Assembly: GCF_014201135.1 (NCBI RefSeq)
Contig: NZ_JACHDR010000001.1
Coordinates: forward strand, 2,356,001-2,420,000
DNA: 64,000 nt
DNA from: Neomicrococcus aestuarii
GTDB lineage: Bacteria; Actinomycetota; Actinomycetes; Actinomycetales; Micrococcaceae
Direction of reading: 5' to 3'
Program-made: the position numbers and the translations under genes
Notes under the pieces: generated by a model
What the model saw: the letters and a program-made list of their open reading frames with translations, nothing else
Databases searched by the model: none
Told to the model about the DNA's origin: nothing
In this document: piece by piece, positions 7,790 through 17,127 of the stretch
Layout of the letters: each line of letters opens with the position of its first letter
Numbering within the stretch: position 1 is the first letter of the stretch

Positions 7790-9999
7790 CGTCGTCCGGC
7801 TCCAGTCTGACGTGCCCGTGATTCAAGGAGGTACGTCTGAATGTCCAGAAGCGGCTTGCCGTTAGCGTCCTGATGATGACGCGTCCAGTTGCCCTCTGAA
7901 TCGAGGTGCCAGCTAGCAGTGCCGGCATCCAAGTAGCGGTTGAGCAAAGCAAGCAGCTCGGTGACGTCTGACTTGTTAGACAGTCGCACCAAAGCCTCCA
8001 CTCGTCGGTCGAGGTTGCGGTGCATCATGTCAGCCGAGCCGATGTACACGAGCGGATCGTCTCCGTTGCGGAAGGCGAAGACGCGCGAGTGCTCCAGGAA
8101 ACGTCCCAAGAAGGAGCGCACACGAATGTTCTCGCTCAATCCAGGAACTCCCGGACGGATGGCGCAAATACCGCGCACAATGACGTCAACTTTCACGCCC
8201 GCCTGCGATGCGCGGTACAGCGCATCGATGATGGCTTCGTCCACAATCGAGTTGACCTTGATGATGACGCGAGCTTCACGTCCGGCCTTCTTGTGGGCGA
8301 TTTCCTTCTCGATGCAATCGATCAAGCCTGAACGTACCGAACGCGGAGCTACCAAGAGTCGCTTGAAGGTGGTCTTGGGGGCATAGCCGGAGAGCTGGTT
8401 GAACAGACGGGATACGTCCTCGCCCACTTGCTCATCCGTGGTCAACAAGCCCAGGTCCTCGTAGTAACGAGCCGTGCGTGGGTGGTAGTTGCCGGTACCG
8501 ATGTGGCAATAGCGGCGCAGTCCCTTGGACTCGCGGCGCACCACGAGCGAGAGCTTTGAGTGCGTCTTCAATCCCACAATGCCGTACACCACGTGCACGC
8601 CAGCCTGCTCGAGCTTGCGAGCCCAATCGATGTTCGCTTGTTCGTCAAAGCGCGCCTTGATTTCCACCAGCGCAAGAACCTGCTTGCCGGACTCGGCGGC
8701 ATCGATGAGCGCATCCACAATCGGGGAATCACCCGAGGTGCGGTACAACGTCTGCTTGATAGCCACTACCTGCGGATCCGCGGCGGCCTGCTCCAAGAAC
8801 GCCTGGACGGACGTGGAGAAAGAATCGTACGGATGGTGCAGCAGGATGTCACGACGACGCATGGCCGCGAAAACGTCCGCAGCTTTCGACGTCTCGGACT
8901 CGTTGAGCGCGCGCGAGGTGTGTGCCACGTGCTTGGGGTAGTGCAGGTCGGGTCGGTCAATGCCGGCGATGACACTCAGACCGCGCAGATCAAGCGGAGC
9001 AGGAAGCGAGAAGACCTCGTCCTCTTCCACATTGAGTTCGCGCACCAAGAGAGCCTTGACGGCCGGGTTCATGTCATCGACCACTTCGAGACGCACTGGA
9101 GGGCCGAAACGACGGCGCAAGAGTTCTTTCTCGAGCGCTTGAAGAAGGTTCTCGGCGTCGTCTTCTTCTACCTCGAGGTCTTCGTTGCGGGTGACGCGGA
9201 AGGCGTAGTTTTCAACAACTTCCATGCCGGGGAAGAGGTTATCCAAGTGGACGGCGATGACGTCCTCGAGAGAAATGAATTCAACATCACGCGACGGCAC
9301 GTTGCGCGAACCTGGGTGATCCACCGCAATGAGGCGAGGCAACACGTCCGGCACCTTGATGCGGGCAAACAGTTCCTTACCGGAGACCGGGTTACGAACA
9401 ATCACGGCAAGGTTGAGGGAAAGACCGGAAATGTACGGGAACGGGTGAGCCGGGTCAACAGCGAGGGGGGTCAGGATCGGGAAGACTTGATCGACGAACC
9501 ATTCGCGCAGTCCAGCCTTTTGCTCTGGGTTGAGAGCGTCCCACTTCTTGATGCGAATGCCTTGCCCTTCGAGGGCAGGCTTGACCTGCTGGCCGAACAC
9601 CTGAGCGTGGCGCTTCTGCAGTTCGTGAGCCTGGCTCAGCAACAACTCCAGCTGATCTACCGGGTTGATGCCCGCGGCAGAGGGCACAGCCATGCCCGCG
9701 GCAATGCGTCGCTTCAATCCGGCCACGCGGACCATGAAGAACTCGTCAAGGTTTGAGCCAAAGATGGAAAGGAAGTTCACGCGCTCCAAAAGGAACAAGT
9801 CAGGATCTTCCGCCAGTTCCAGCACGCGAGCGTTGAACTGGAGCCAAGACAACTCACGGTCCAAGAAACGTTCACCGGAGAAGCCGCCCGCGGGCTGAGC
9901 CGGCGGAACAAATTCAGGGAGCTCTATGCGGTCGATGGTTGCGCGAGCTGCCGGTACCTCACTGGTACCGAAGCTTCTGGACTGTGGTTGATTCACCAA
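7786..9999 (-). CDS. ppk1: Polyphosphate kinase 1
   Basis: Reversibly transfers the gamma phosphate of ATP to inorganic polyphosphate. The 737-residue protein shows the N-domain [35 protein letters not shown], the HHPYDSF segment, [14 protein letters not shown], and [16 protein letters not shown], whose first His (about residue 499) is the expected phosphorylated residue. The length is normal for PPK1 with a short N-terminal extension. It is the first gene of a unit with the MutT1-like protein. A separate ppk2 gene lies at the far end of this window. Confidence 0.96.
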   Translation of the reverse strand: MVNQPQSRSFGTSEVPAARATIDRIELPEFVPPAQPAGGFSGERFLDRELSWLQFNARVLELAEDPDLFLLERVNFLSIFGSNLDEFFMVRVAGLKRRIAAGMAVPSAAGINPVDQLELLLSQAHELQKRHAQVFGQQVKPALEGQGIRIKKWDALNPEQKAGLREWFVDQVFPILTPLAVDPAHPFPYISGLSLNLAVIVRNPVSGKELFARIKVPDVLPRLIAVDHPGSRNVPSRDVEFISLEDVIAVHLDNLFPGMEVVENYAFRVTRNEDLEVEEDDAENLLQALEKELLRRRFGPPVRLEVVDDMNPAVKALLVRELNVEEDEVFSLPAPLDLRGLSVIAGIDRPDLHYPKHVAHTSRALNESETSKAADVFAAMRRRDILLHHPYDSFSTSVQAFLEQAAADPQVVAIKQTLYRTSGDSPIVDALIDAAESGKQVLALVEIKARFDEQANIDWARKLEQAGVHVVYGIVGLKTHSKLSLVVRRESKGLRRYCHIGTGNYHPRTARYYEDLGLLTTDEQVGEDVSRLFNQLSGYAPKTTFKRLLVAPRSVRSGLIDCIEKEIAHKKAGREARVIIKVNSIVDEAIIDALYRASQAGVKVDVIVRGICAIRPGVPGLSENIRVRSFLGRFLEHSRVFAFRNGDDPLVYIGSADMMHRNLDRRVEALVRLSNKSDVTELLALLNRYLDAGTASWHLDSEGNWTRHHQDANGKPLLDIQTYLLESRARQTGAGRR

Positions 10000-10064
10000 T
10001 AAACTCCCAACTCAATGGCTTGCCTTGCCATAAACTCTACCGGTCGTGGTCCTTCAAAAACCGG

Positions 10065-11099
10065 TTAAGACTGCGGAATTCGTGGTCCGTACATCACGTC
10101 GACGTCCCACTTGGTGAAACCAAGCTTTCGGTAGAGCTCAATCGCCGGAGTGTTGTCCGCATCCACGTACAGCATGACCGCGTGCAAACCCTGATCGCGC
10201 AAATGATTGATGCCGGCAATCGTGAGGGCTTTGCCGAGGCCAGTGCCTTGAGCTTCGGGGACAACGCCAACGACGTAAACCTCGCCCACGGCTTCGTGGT
10301 CACCGGTACGCGGTGAATGAACAGCCGGGTGAACCTTGGTCCAGTGGTAGCCCAGCAAAGTGCCGTCTTCACTCACAGCCATCAAGAATCCTGCTGGATC
10401 GAACCAATCTTCTTCCATCCGGGCGTCAAGATCGGCGCGAGTGAGAGAACCTTGCTCGGGGTGGTGCGCAAAAGCAGCCGCGTTGGCTGCGAGCCACGGC
10501 TCTTCGTCAACGCCGGGCTCGAACCCGCGGATGGTGACTCCTGCAGGCAGGCCTGCCTCGGGCAAAGGCGCGCTGTTGACCAGACGCAATCGGAACAGCT
10601 CTCGCTGAATTGAAAAGTCGTGCTTTTCTGCGAGTCGGGCGGCGCCCTCGTGGTTGCCATGAGACCAGGCGCGCACTGAATCGGCGGGGATCGCGCTCGC
10701 GAGCTGTGCGGCAAGAGCGGTCGCGATACCGGAATTGCGGTACTCAGGATGCACTACTAATTCGAGCGTTCCCACAGCAGCTTCTGGGAGGTGAGCTGCG
10801 TCGTCGTCCTCCGCCGTTTCTGAATCGGCGCTATCTGAAGCGGGGAAGGTAGCCACCGCAACGCCCACGAGCTCGTTGGACTCGCGGTCGGCGCCTTCGC
10901 GAAGGTAAGCGCTGACCACGGTGAGACGGTCAGGATCGGACTGTGTGCGCAGGTCAACGAGGGTTTGCTCGGAGAGTGGCGGGTGGCCGTCGGACTCCTC
11001 GGCGGCCAGTGCTAACGCCTTAATGTCTTTGAAGAGTGATTCGTCCGGTCGCCCCGAAGAGAGGTGAAGCGAGTAGTCAACGTTGGGTTCTGCGCTCAT
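10065..11099 (-). CDS. mshD: Mycothiol synthase MshD
   Basis: MshD acetylates Cys-GlcN-inositol in the last step of mycothiol synthesis, the major actinobacterial thiol. The 344-residue protein has two GNAT domains: an N-terminal one with HPEYRNSGIATALAAQL, and a C-terminal active one with VVPEAQGTGLGKALT and DADNTPAIELYRKLGF. The position next to glnR matches the Mycobacterium tuberculosis order (Rv0818-Rv0819) known to me. It carries one copy of the 14-bp word, read as DDDAAH in a linker region of the first domain. Confidence 0.95.
   Translation of the reverse strand: MSAEPNVDYSLHLSSGRPDESLFKDIKALALAAEESDGHPPLSEQTLVDLRTQSDPDRLTVVSAYLREGADRESNELVGVAVATFPASDSADSETAEDDDAAHLPEAAVGTLELVVHPEYRNSGIATALAAQLASAIPADSVRAWSHGNHEGAARLAEKHDFSIQRELFRLRLVNSAPLPEAGLPAGVTIRGFEPGVDEEPWLAANAAAFAHHPEQGSLTRADLDARMEEDWFDPAGFLMAVSEDGTLLGYHWTKVHPAVHSPRTGDHEAVGEVYVVGVVPEAQGTGLGKALTIAGINHLRDQGLHAVMLYVDADNTPAIELYRKLGFTKWDVDVMYGPRIPQS
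10794..10807 (-). repeat. Dispersed 14-bp word, copy 3 (in mshD)
   Basis: Exact AGCTGCGTCGTCGT on the plus strand. The mshD coding strand reads GAC-GAC-GAC-GCA-GCT (DDDAA). Confidence 0.85.
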
Positions 11100-11141
11100 G
11101 AATCCAATCTAGATCAAATTCGCAGAACAGGAAGAGGCGTC

Positions 11142-11828
11142 TTAGTTATCTTCGGGGGAGCGGTTTGCGTTGAAGCGGTAGCCCACGTTGCGAACGGTCG
11201 CGATGAGCTGTTCGTGATCCGCACCCAACTTTGCGCGCAAGCGTCGCACGTGAACGTCCACAGTGCGGGTGCCACCGAAGTAGTCGTAGCCCCAAACCTC
11301 GTGCAGGAGCTGCTCACGGGTGAAGACTCGCCCGGGGAACTGCGCCAAATATTTCAGCAGTTCAAATTCTTTGTAAGTGAGGTTGAGCGGTTGCCCGTGA
11401 AGGCGTGCGGTATAGCTGGATTCATCAATGACGACGCCGGCAGCCCGGATTTCGTTGGCTTCGTCCGGTTGAGCGGACTTCAGTTTGCCAACGGCCAATC
11501 GCAATCGAGCTTCGAGCTCGGCAGGGCCACACGAATCCAACAGAAAATCATCCGTGGTCCACGCGGTAGATATCGCAGCGGTGCCGCCCTCGGTCAACAA
11601 TGCCAAGAGTGGAACCTCAATTCCGGTCTGACGCAAGAGCTGGCACAACGAACGCGCGCCGGTGAAATCCTTACGCGCATCAACAATCACCACGTCGGCG
11701 TTGCTGGCCTCCAGCATGGACGCGGCGGCGGCCGGATGAATGCTCACGGGATGGGACAGCACATCGAGCGCCGGCAAGATCACTCCCGGTTGCTCCGTGC
11801 TCGCGGTGAGCAGCGCGATATTGGTCAT
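11142..11828 (-). CDS. glnR: Orphan OmpR-type response regulator GlnR
   Basis: GlnR is the global nitrogen regulator of many actinobacteria. The 228-residue protein has an atypical receiver domain (ADVVIVDARKDFTGARSLCQLLR near residues 44-67) lacking the full acidic pocket, as in known phosphorylation-independent GlnR proteins. A winged helix follows with FELLKYLAQFPGRVFTREQL and VWGYDYFGGTRTVDVHVRRL, almost identical to Streptomyces GlnR from memory. No partner kinase is adjacent. The start is an ATG after AGGAG. Two 12-bp direct repeats lie immediately upstream and may be an autoregulatory site. Confidence 0.93.
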   Translation of the reverse strand: MTNIALLTASTEQPGVILPALDVLSHPVSIHPAAAASMLEASNADVVIVDARKDFTGARSLCQLLRQTGIEVPLLALLTEGGTAAISTAWTTDDFLLDSCGPAELEARLRLAVGKLKSAQPDEANEIRAAGVVIDESSYTARLHGQPLNLTYKEFELLKYLAQFPGRVFTREQLLHEVWGYDYFGGTRTVDVHVRRLRAKLGADHEQLIATVRNVGYRFNANRSPEDN

Positions 11829-11839
11829 GAATGGCTCCT

Positions 11840-11873
11840 TTCGCGCACCCTACGCGGATGATTCGCGCACCCT
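11840..11873 (-). promoter_or_regulatory. 12-bp direct repeat before glnR
   Basis: TTCGCGCACCCT occurs at 11840-11851 and 11862-11873, spaced 22 bp, about two helical turns. The proximal copy abuts the glnR ribosome site. It may be an operator or a local duplication. Confidence 0.5.
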
Positions 11874-11922
11874 GATGCTCAGATGTTCCATCTTAGTGTG
11901 GCAAATGCGGCAGACTGTTGGG

Positions 11923-12681
11923 GTGAAGAGCGTAACCGTAGCGTCGACCGCCGTTATGAGCCTGGCTGCCATTGTGCTGTTCAGTTACGTAGGGCTTGAA
12001 AGAACGGGTCCCTTACTAGTGGCGGCTATTTGTGCCGTGATTGTGGGCGTTTTTTCCTTTACGTGGACCAAAATCTCAGACCTCCCGGCAAGCCTGAGTA
12101 TGGGCTTCGTCACACTTGTTGCAGGGCTTGGCGCAATTGTTGCGGCACTCAACGCTCCACCGCAGCAATCTTTGACGTATTTTGCGGTGTTTGTAGTGGC
12201 TGGACTGGCGCTCACGTTCTTGGTTCAGCTGTTCCGGGGAACGGGTGCAGCGCAGCGCTTGTACTCGGTGACCGCCGGTGCGGCGGCGTCCTTCATCGCC
12301 GCTTCCACCTCCGGGTGGGTTGCCGTAGAACGTTTGGGGACCAACGACTTCAACTCGCCGCTGACGTTCCTCGTGGGAATCGGCGTGGTCGCCGCCGTAC
12401 TGGTGTGTTGCATTCGCTGGCCGGACCGCATCATTGCGCCGTTGGCAATCGTGACCGCTGCTCTTATTTCGGGGCTTGCGGCTATTGCCTTTGTTTCGGT
12501 GCCGCCGTGGCACGCCATGGTGTTCTCCGCCGTAGCGGCCGCTATTACGGCAAGTTGCCGAGCCGTGTTCATTACGGAAGGTGGGGCGGAGACCCGCTCT
12601 GCCGCGATAGCTTTTGGGTTGACGCCCATCATGATGTCCGGCGCGCTTGTATATTTCGCCGAACGATTAGTCATCGGATAG
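11923..12681 (+). CDS. Polytopic membrane protein of unknown function
   Basis: A 252-residue, strongly hydrophobic protein with about eight predicted membrane segments and almost no soluble domain. The frame stays open upstream into the glnR promoter, but the GTG at 11923 opens the first hydrophobic segment (SVTVASTAVMSLAAIVLFSYV), so I prefer it. It is divergent from glnR and precedes a tiny membrane ORF. There are no transport or catalytic motifs I recognise. Conserved hypothetical permease-like proteins occur at this place in related genomes, but I cannot name the family. Confidence 0.75.
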   Translation: MKSVTVASTAVMSLAAIVLFSYVGLERTGPLLVAAICAVIVGVFSFTWTKISDLPASLSMGFVTLVAGLGAIVAALNAPPQQSLTYFAVFVVAGLALTFLVQLFRGTGAAQRLYSVTAGAAASFIAASTSGWVAVERLGTNDFNSPLTFLVGIGVVAAVLVCCIRWPDRIIAPLAIVTAALISGLAAIAFVSVPPWHAMVFSAVAAAITASCRAVFITEGGAETRSAAIAFGLTPIMMSGALVYFAERLVIG

Positions 12682-12705
12682 CACAGGATAGGTAGGATAT
12701 TGGTT

Positions 12706-12822
12706 ATGGAAAATTACTTGGGTCTTGAGATCTTCTTCTTGGTTTTGTTGGGCCTTGCCTCCCTCGGCATGGCTGGTTTCGCTGGACTTGTGGTTTCTCG
12801 CTTGTTCAAGGGCCAGAAGTAA
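12706..12822 (+). CDS. 38-residue single-span membrane protein
   Basis: An ORF too short for most gene finders: ATG at 12706, TAA at 12820-12822. The product starts MENYLGLEIFFLVLLGLASL, continues as a single membrane helix (about residues 5-31) and ends in a basic RLFKGQK tail, a clear N-out/C-in topology by the positive-inside rule. It has an AGGA ribosome site nine bases upstream and sits 24 bases after the preceding membrane gene and 13 before the next. It is probably in one operon with both. Function unknown. Confidence 0.65.
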   Translation: MENYLGLEIFFLVLLGLASLGMAGFAGLVVSRLFKGQK

Positions 12823-12835
12823 GTAGTTCGTCAGT

Positions 12836-13540
12836 ATGGCTATTGAAATCCCTACGGATCTCACTCCTGAACTAGTACCGCTGTCATGGTTGCTGGGTAC
12901 TTGGGAAGGCATGGGTCGTCTCGGGGAAGGCGAAGCCGACGACGAATACTTCGTTCAGCGCGTGGAGTTCCGCCAGTCGGGGCTTCCGTACCTTGAATAC
13001 CGCGCCGAAAGCTGGCTAGCAGACGAGCGCGGCACGAAGTTGCGTCCACTTGGCGTTGAGCTCGGCTTTTGGCAGCTAGAGCGTCCTCTTGAGGAAGCTG
13101 ATGGCGGCCCCGGCATGATTCCTGGTGACATTTACCCGGTGCTTCGTTCGGCGGACGACGTCGAAGGGTTGCGTAACGCTGATGGCGGCTTTGACATTCA
13201 AGTCAGCATCACGCACCCACGTGGGCTGACCGAGATGTACTACGGCCAGATCAAGGGCCCTCAGATTCACCTTGCAACAGACTTGGTGATGCGCGGAACG
13301 CACTCGAAAGAGTACTCATCTGCAACCCGCATCTACGGTCTGGTCAACGGGGACCTCTTCTGGCGTTGGGATGCGAGCATCGGCGGTCAGGAATTGGCTG
13401 CCCACGCCTCGGCAGCGCTGAAGAAGATTGCCACGCCAACGGTTGAAAGCACCGGGGACACCTTGGATGATTCCATTGCCCCGGAAGCGGACAAGCAAGA
13501 CACCAACGAGAATGACGCAGGAAAGCCGGACCAGCAGTGA
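12836..13540 (+). CDS. Nitrobindin-like (FABP family) haem-binding protein
   Basis: The 234-residue protein begins with a ten-strand beta-barrel domain of the THAP4/nitrobindin family, recognised from WLLGTWEGMG (the GxWxGxG motif at about residues 19-27), LEYRAESW and GFWQLERP. Family members bind haem and isomerise peroxynitrite. The last 40 residues are an acidic, disordered extension (EADKQDTNENDAGKPDQQ) not needed for the barrel. Its stop overlaps the GTG of the YgfZ-like gene (GTGA), so the two are coupled. The haem His is expected near the barrel end; a candidate lies in LAAHASAAL. Confidence 0.87.
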   Translation: MAIEIPTDLTPELVPLSWLLGTWEGMGRLGEGEADDEYFVQRVEFRQSGLPYLEYRAESWLADERGTKLRPLGVELGFWQLERPLEEADGGPGMIPGDIYPVLRSADDVEGLRNADGGFDIQVSITHPRGLTEMYYGQIKGPQIHLATDLVMRGTHSKEYSSATRIYGLVNGDLFWRWDASIGGQELAAHASAALKKIATPTVESTGDTLDDSIAPEADKQDTNENDAGKPDQQ

Positions 13541-14628
13541 CTTATTCTTCACAACTCCTGCAACGACCAGGCGCCGTCGCCGGCACCGGACTCGATGCGG
13601 GGGTTGCGCTGCATTACGGGGCACCACTTCCCGAGCAGCGCTCGCTGGACCGCGGCCTAGCCGTCACCGACTTGTCCCATCTGGGCGTCGTACGTGTGAG
13701 CGGTCAAGATCGCGGACGCTTGCTGCACTCTTTGGCTTCGCAAGCACTCAATAGCTTGCGAGAAGGGGACTCCACCCGCGCTTTGTTCTTGACGATTCAG
13801 GGACGCATCGATTTTGATGCCAAGGTCCTTGAAACGGAGGACGCGACGTTCCTCATTACTGAGCGCGAGAGCGCCCAAGGTCTCGCTGACTTCCTCTCCT
13901 CGATGCGGTTCATGATGCGCGTCGAGGTCACAAATGAGACGGACGAATGGGCCGTCCTGGGTGCACGAAAGCCGCTGGTGGAGAACGCACTCACTTGGAC
14001 GGACCCTTGGCCGCACGTCGGCGCCGGCGGATTCGCCTACTCAGGAGCAGAACACCCCGCAGAGGACACCACCTGGGTTGAGCAGCTCATTCCGCTCGCG
14101 GAGTTTGACGCCACCGTAGATGAACTCGTGTCCCGCGGTATCAAGCTTTCGGGCAGCATGGCCTCCGAAGCCTTGCGCATCGCCGATTGGAAGCCGCGCT
14201 TCGGTGCCGAGACGGATGAGAAGACCATCCCTCACGAACTGGACTTGCTGCGCACCTCCGTGCACCTAGCAAAGGGTTGCTACAAGGGCCAAGAAACCAT
14301 CGCTCGTGTCCATAACTTGGGTCACCCGCCACGTCGCCTGGTGTTCTTGCACCTCGACGGCAGCGAACACACGCTCCCAGCACCGGGAAGCGATGTGCAG
14401 TTGGGCGGCAGGAGCGTTGGAAAGGTCACCACGAGTGCCCTGCACTACGAGGCTGGACCCATTGCTCTGGCCGTCATTAAACGCGCTGTAGATCCAGAAT
14501 CAACCCTCGACGTTCTGGACGGTTCCGGTGCAACTAGCCCGGCAACTCAGGAAGTCATCGTCGCAACGGATGCCGGTCAGGTAGTAGGCCGGGCCAAAGG
14601 CTTCATCAAGCCTCCGTCGCGAACCTAA
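13537..14628 (+). CDS. YgfZ/GcvT-like folate-binding protein
   Basis: A 363-residue member of the YgfZ/IBA57 family, which uses tetrahydrofolate to help build or repair iron-sulfur clusters. The signature KGCYKGQE is plain at about residues 247-254, followed by TIARVHNLGHPPRRLVFL. The GcvT-type beta barrel follows at the C-terminus (GKVTTSALHYEAGPIALAVIKR). The GTG start overlaps the nitrobindin gene. Its stop overlaps the convergent acetyltransferase gene by four bases, leaving no room for a terminator. Confidence 0.9.
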   Translation: MTYSSQLLQRPGAVAGTGLDAGVALHYGAPLPEQRSLDRGLAVTDLSHLGVVRVSGQDRGRLLHSLASQALNSLREGDSTRALFLTIQGRIDFDAKVLETEDATFLITERESAQGLADFLSSMRFMMRVEVTNETDEWAVLGARKPLVENALTWTDPWPHVGAGGFAYSGAEHPAEDTTWVEQLIPLAEFDATVDELVSRGIKLSGSMASEALRIADWKPRFGAETDEKTIPHELDLLRTSVHLAKGCYKGQETIARVHNLGHPPRRLVFLHLDGSEHTLPAPGSDVQLGGRSVGKVTTSALHYEAGPIALAVIKRAVDPESTLDVLDGSGATSPATQEVIVATDAGQVVGRAKGFIKPPSRT

Positions 14629-15389
14629 GCCTGCGTCGTCGTAGGTTCACCCAAAAAGACGGACGTCACGGAACCCGCAAGCTCAAAGCCAAGGGACTCA
14701 GCCAACAACATCGCGGCAGAATTTCCCATGCCCACGCGCAGCTGCGGAACCAAGCCGTCAGAGAGCGCTTCTTCCGCGGCGACGCCGGTAATGAACGAGC
14801 CAAAGCCTTTGAGCCGAACCTCCGGCCGTGTCAGCACGGCGATATCCGCCACGAGACCTTCCCACAGGTCGTACGCGCCCGTAGACCAGACCGTGGATTC
14901 GTCCTCAGAAATGGTCGTAAACTGCACGTCGCGAGTACTCGGCTGCACGGAGACGTAATCGTCAACCGGTGACGCCTTCTCCACGCGCTCGGCGTCACTG
15001 ACGTGGAGGGACACTATAACCTCGTTCGGTTCGGGACCCCGCGGTGGACCGTAATGCGGCACCTCATCCAGGAAGTAAATTGCTTCCTCCGTGAGGATGC
15101 GCGCGTTGTGGAAGCCGTGGTGCCGGGCCATGTCCACCAGAAGCCGAGGCTCGGAAACCTCGGAGGCGGGAGCGTTCTCACACGCATCAATGAACCACTG
15201 CGGTGCAATGAGCGCGGACGATTGCATCAACTGCAAGAACGTGGCGCGCGTGGCGCCAGGACGTGACGGCTTGGAGATGAACTCCGTAGCCTCACCCATA
15301 GCTCCAGCGTGCAACGACTGGTCAGGTAAACCCAGCACGCGAGACCATGCCAGGGCCGCGACTGCGCGGCTACTTGCTGAAAGTCTCAT
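14625..15389 (-). CDS. GNAT-like N-acetyltransferase
   Basis: A 254-residue protein whose C-terminal third resembles a GNAT fold: YDLWEGLVADIAVLTRPEVR, then GFGSFITGVAAEEALSDG, then VGMGNSAAMLLAESLGFEL. The N-terminal half lacks motifs I recognise. Substrate unknown. The end of the gene carries a near copy of the 14-bp word, encoding the C-terminal TTTQA. It is convergent with and overlaps the YgfZ-like gene and is divergent from nothing; pfkA lies upstream in the same direction. Confidence 0.75.
   Translation of the reverse strand: MRLSASSRAVAALAWSRVLGLPDQSLHAGAMGEATEFISKPSRPGATRATFLQLMQSSALIAPQWFIDACENAPASEVSEPRLLVDMARHHGFHNARILTEEAIYFLDEVPHYGPPRGPEPNEVIVSLHVSDAERVEKASPVDDYVSVQPSTRDVQFTTISEDESTVWSTGAYDLWEGLVADIAVLTRPEVRLKGFGSFITGVAAEEALSDGLVPQLRVGMGNSAAMLLAESLGFELAGSVTSVFLGEPTTTQA
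14629..14642 (-). repeat. Near copy (12/14) of the dispersed word
   Basis: GCCTGCGTCGTCGT on the plus strand, matching at the last 12 positions. It lies at the 3' end of the acetyltransferase gene, overlapping the stop codon region. Confidence 0.5.
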
Positions 15390-15425
15390 ACCTTGATTCT
15401 GGCACGATCTTGCAGCGTGGAATAC

Positions 15426-16454
15426 CTAGCCAAAGAGAATAGCCGCTTCGTCGTACCGGGATTGCGGCACCTTTTTCAAGCTTTGCAAAGCCGCAGAGAA
15501 GGGCACGCGGTGCAACTCGGTGCCACGGAGCGCCACCATTTGGCCCCACGCGTGATCATGCGCCGCCTCAGCAGCGGCCATGCCCAGACGAGTAGCCAAG
15601 ACGCGGTCGTAAGCGCTGGGAACGCCGCCGCGCTGGATGTACCCCAGCGTGGTGCACCGGGTCTCGAGCCCCGTGCGTTCTTGCACCAGACGAGCCACGA
15701 CTTCGCCCACACCGCCCAAGCGAGGACGGCCGGCCTCATCGAGGCCAAGGTGTGAATAGGCCTCGTCCGAACCGTCGAGCAAGAAGCCCTCAGCCACTAC
15801 CACGAGCGGCGCGCGTCCACGATCGAAAGCCTCGTCCACCCATTGAACAATGTCATCTGCGGTGACAGAAACTTCGGGGATGAGGATGGCGTGAGCTCCA
15901 GCGGCCATACCGGCGTGCAAAGCGATCCAGCCCACGTGGCGACCCATCACTTCGGCCACCATGACGCGGTGGTGCGATTCGCCGGTGGTGCGCAAGCGGT
16001 CGATGGCTTCAGTGCCGATCTGTACCGCGGTGTCAAAGCCGAAGGTGTAGTCCGTGCCGTTGAGATCGTTGTCGATAGTTTTGGGGACGCCCACGATGGG
16101 AAGTCCGGCGTCAGCCAGGCGCTTCGCTCCAGCGAGGGTGCCTTCGCCGCCAATGACCATGAGCGCGTCGACGCTGTTCTCTTTGAGCACCTTGCTGATG
16201 TGCTCAGGACCGCCCAACGGACCGTCAAATGGGTTGACGCGCGAGGTGCCAAGGATGGTGCCGCCCTGCTTGGAAATACCGCGCACTGATTGCCGTGGAA
16301 GGTCGATGATTTCGCCTTCAGTGACGCCCTTCCAGCCGTCCTTGAAGCCAACAAATTCATCCCCGTGACGCTTGATTCCGCCAAGGACTGCGCCTCGAAT
16401 CACTGCGTTAAGTCCGGGGCAGTCGCCGCCGCTCGTCATGATGCCAATTCTCAT
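15426..16454 (-). CDS. pfkA: 6-phosphofructokinase
   Basis: Phosphorylates fructose 6-phosphate in glycolysis. The 342-residue protein shows MTSGGDCPGLNAVIRG at residues 7-22, GGTILGTSR, GGEGTLAGA and the catalytic PKTIDNDLNGTDYTFGF. A Gly in GGEGT favours ATP as donor, while the Lys in PKTIDND resembles pyrophosphate-type enzymes. This mix is the actinobacterial group III pattern, whose characterised members use ATP. It has a single-gene layout with its own upstream hairpin. Confidence 0.94.
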   Translation of the reverse strand: MRIGIMTSGGDCPGLNAVIRGAVLGGIKRHGDEFVGFKDGWKGVTEGEIIDLPRQSVRGISKQGGTILGTSRVNPFDGPLGGPEHISKVLKENSVDALMVIGGEGTLAGAKRLADAGLPIVGVPKTIDNDLNGTDYTFGFDTAVQIGTEAIDRLRTTGESHHRVMVAEVMGRHVGWIALHAGMAAGAHAILIPEVSVTADDIVQWVDEAFDRGRAPLVVVAEGFLLDGSDEAYSHLGLDEAGRPRLGGVGEVVARLVQERTGLETRCTTLGYIQRGGVPSAYDRVLATRLGMAAAEAAHDHAWGQMVALRGTELHRVPFSAALQSLKKVPQSRYDEAAILFG

Positions 16455-16505
16455 GAAGAATTTCGCTTTCTGCTCGCGCTGTCACACTTGTCGCTGAGCA
16501 CAGCA

Positions 16506-16541
16506 CTGGGCTCACCCTTTGAGTGTATCGGGTGAGCCCAG
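16506..16541. terminator. Hairpin between the PspC operon and pfkA
   Basis: A perfect 12-bp inverted repeat (CTGGGCTCACCC at 16506-16517 with 16530-16541). It lies just past the stop of the small PspC gene on the minus strand. The U tract is weak. Confidence 0.65.
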
Positions 16542-16559
16542 AGATGTTGATTCGTGAAG

Positions 16560-16811
16560 TTAGCGTTTCTGGCCGGACGTGAATGCGCGCTCAATTGGGA
16601 TGCTTCCGTCTTGCCACGGCAGCACTAGCCAGGCCACAAGATAGGTCACCCAGCCCACTACGGGGAGCAGAAAAGCGACGAGCATGAGCGCTCGCACCAA
16701 GAGCGTATTGAGACCAAACTTTGCGGCGATTCCGCCACACACGCCGCCGAGCCAACGCTCGGGTCCGCGACGAAACGGGATGGATCGCAAGGTTTCGAAC
16801 ATGGGATTCAT
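16560..16811 (-). CDS. Small PspC-domain protein
   Basis: 83 residues, essentially one PspC domain: RGPERWLGGVCGGIAAKFGL followed by two hydrophobic stretches and the terminal YLVAWLVLPW typical of the family. PspC proteins sit in the membrane and sense or relay envelope stress. It is the third gene of a minus-strand unit, overlapping the 16808 gene by four bases. Start ATG at 16811. Confidence 0.85.
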   Translation of the reverse strand: MNPMFETLRSIPFRRGPERWLGGVCGGIAAKFGLNTLLVRALMLVAFLLPVVGWVTYLVAWLVLPWQDGSIPIERAFTSGQKR

Positions 16812-17125
16812 GAGTTTGCCTTTCTGCTTGAATTTCGATGAGTCAGGATGCCGCCGATGATCAACAGGAAGCCTGCGCCGGCGAGGATGGATGCTCCCAC
16901 GATGGCTGGGTCATACGTCCACTGCAGGAGGTTTGCACCGAGAACCAGGATTGCGACGACGACTGCCACAAGTCCCAGCACGAGCGTTGCGGTGGGGAAG
17001 GGCGGACGTTGCGGGACGGGCGTTGACGCGTAGTGAGACTCGTCGTGTGTTTCTGTTTCTGAGACCGGCGTTGACTCGAAGATGTTCTGGGAGTCTTCGC
17101 TCGGCGACGGATGATTGGTACTCAT
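16808..17125 (-). CDS. Two-helix membrane protein in the PspC operon
   Basis: 105 residues: a polar, acidic N-terminal 38 residues, then two membrane helices (about 43-66 and 72-93) and a basic tail (HRNSSRKANS). No recognised domain. It is tightly packed between two PspC genes (two-base gap upstream, four-base overlap downstream), implying a shared role in the envelope-stress locus. Confidence 0.75.
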   Translation of the reverse strand: MSTNHPSPSEDSQNIFESTPVSETETHDESHYASTPVPQRPPFPTATLVLGLVAVVVAILVLGANLLQWTYDPAIVGASILAGAGFLLIIGGILTHRNSSRKANS

Positions 17126-17127
17126 GT

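Noticed and set aside
8849-8863. A partial match to the 14-bp word in ppk1 (CACGACGACGCATGG)
   Set aside because: It matches only 11 bases and encodes the conserved MRRRD of PPK1, so protein conservation explains it.
11740-11922. An extended N-terminus of the membrane protein downstream of glnR
   Set aside because: It runs antisense through glnR and its promoter; the GTG at 11923 opens the hydrophobic protein.
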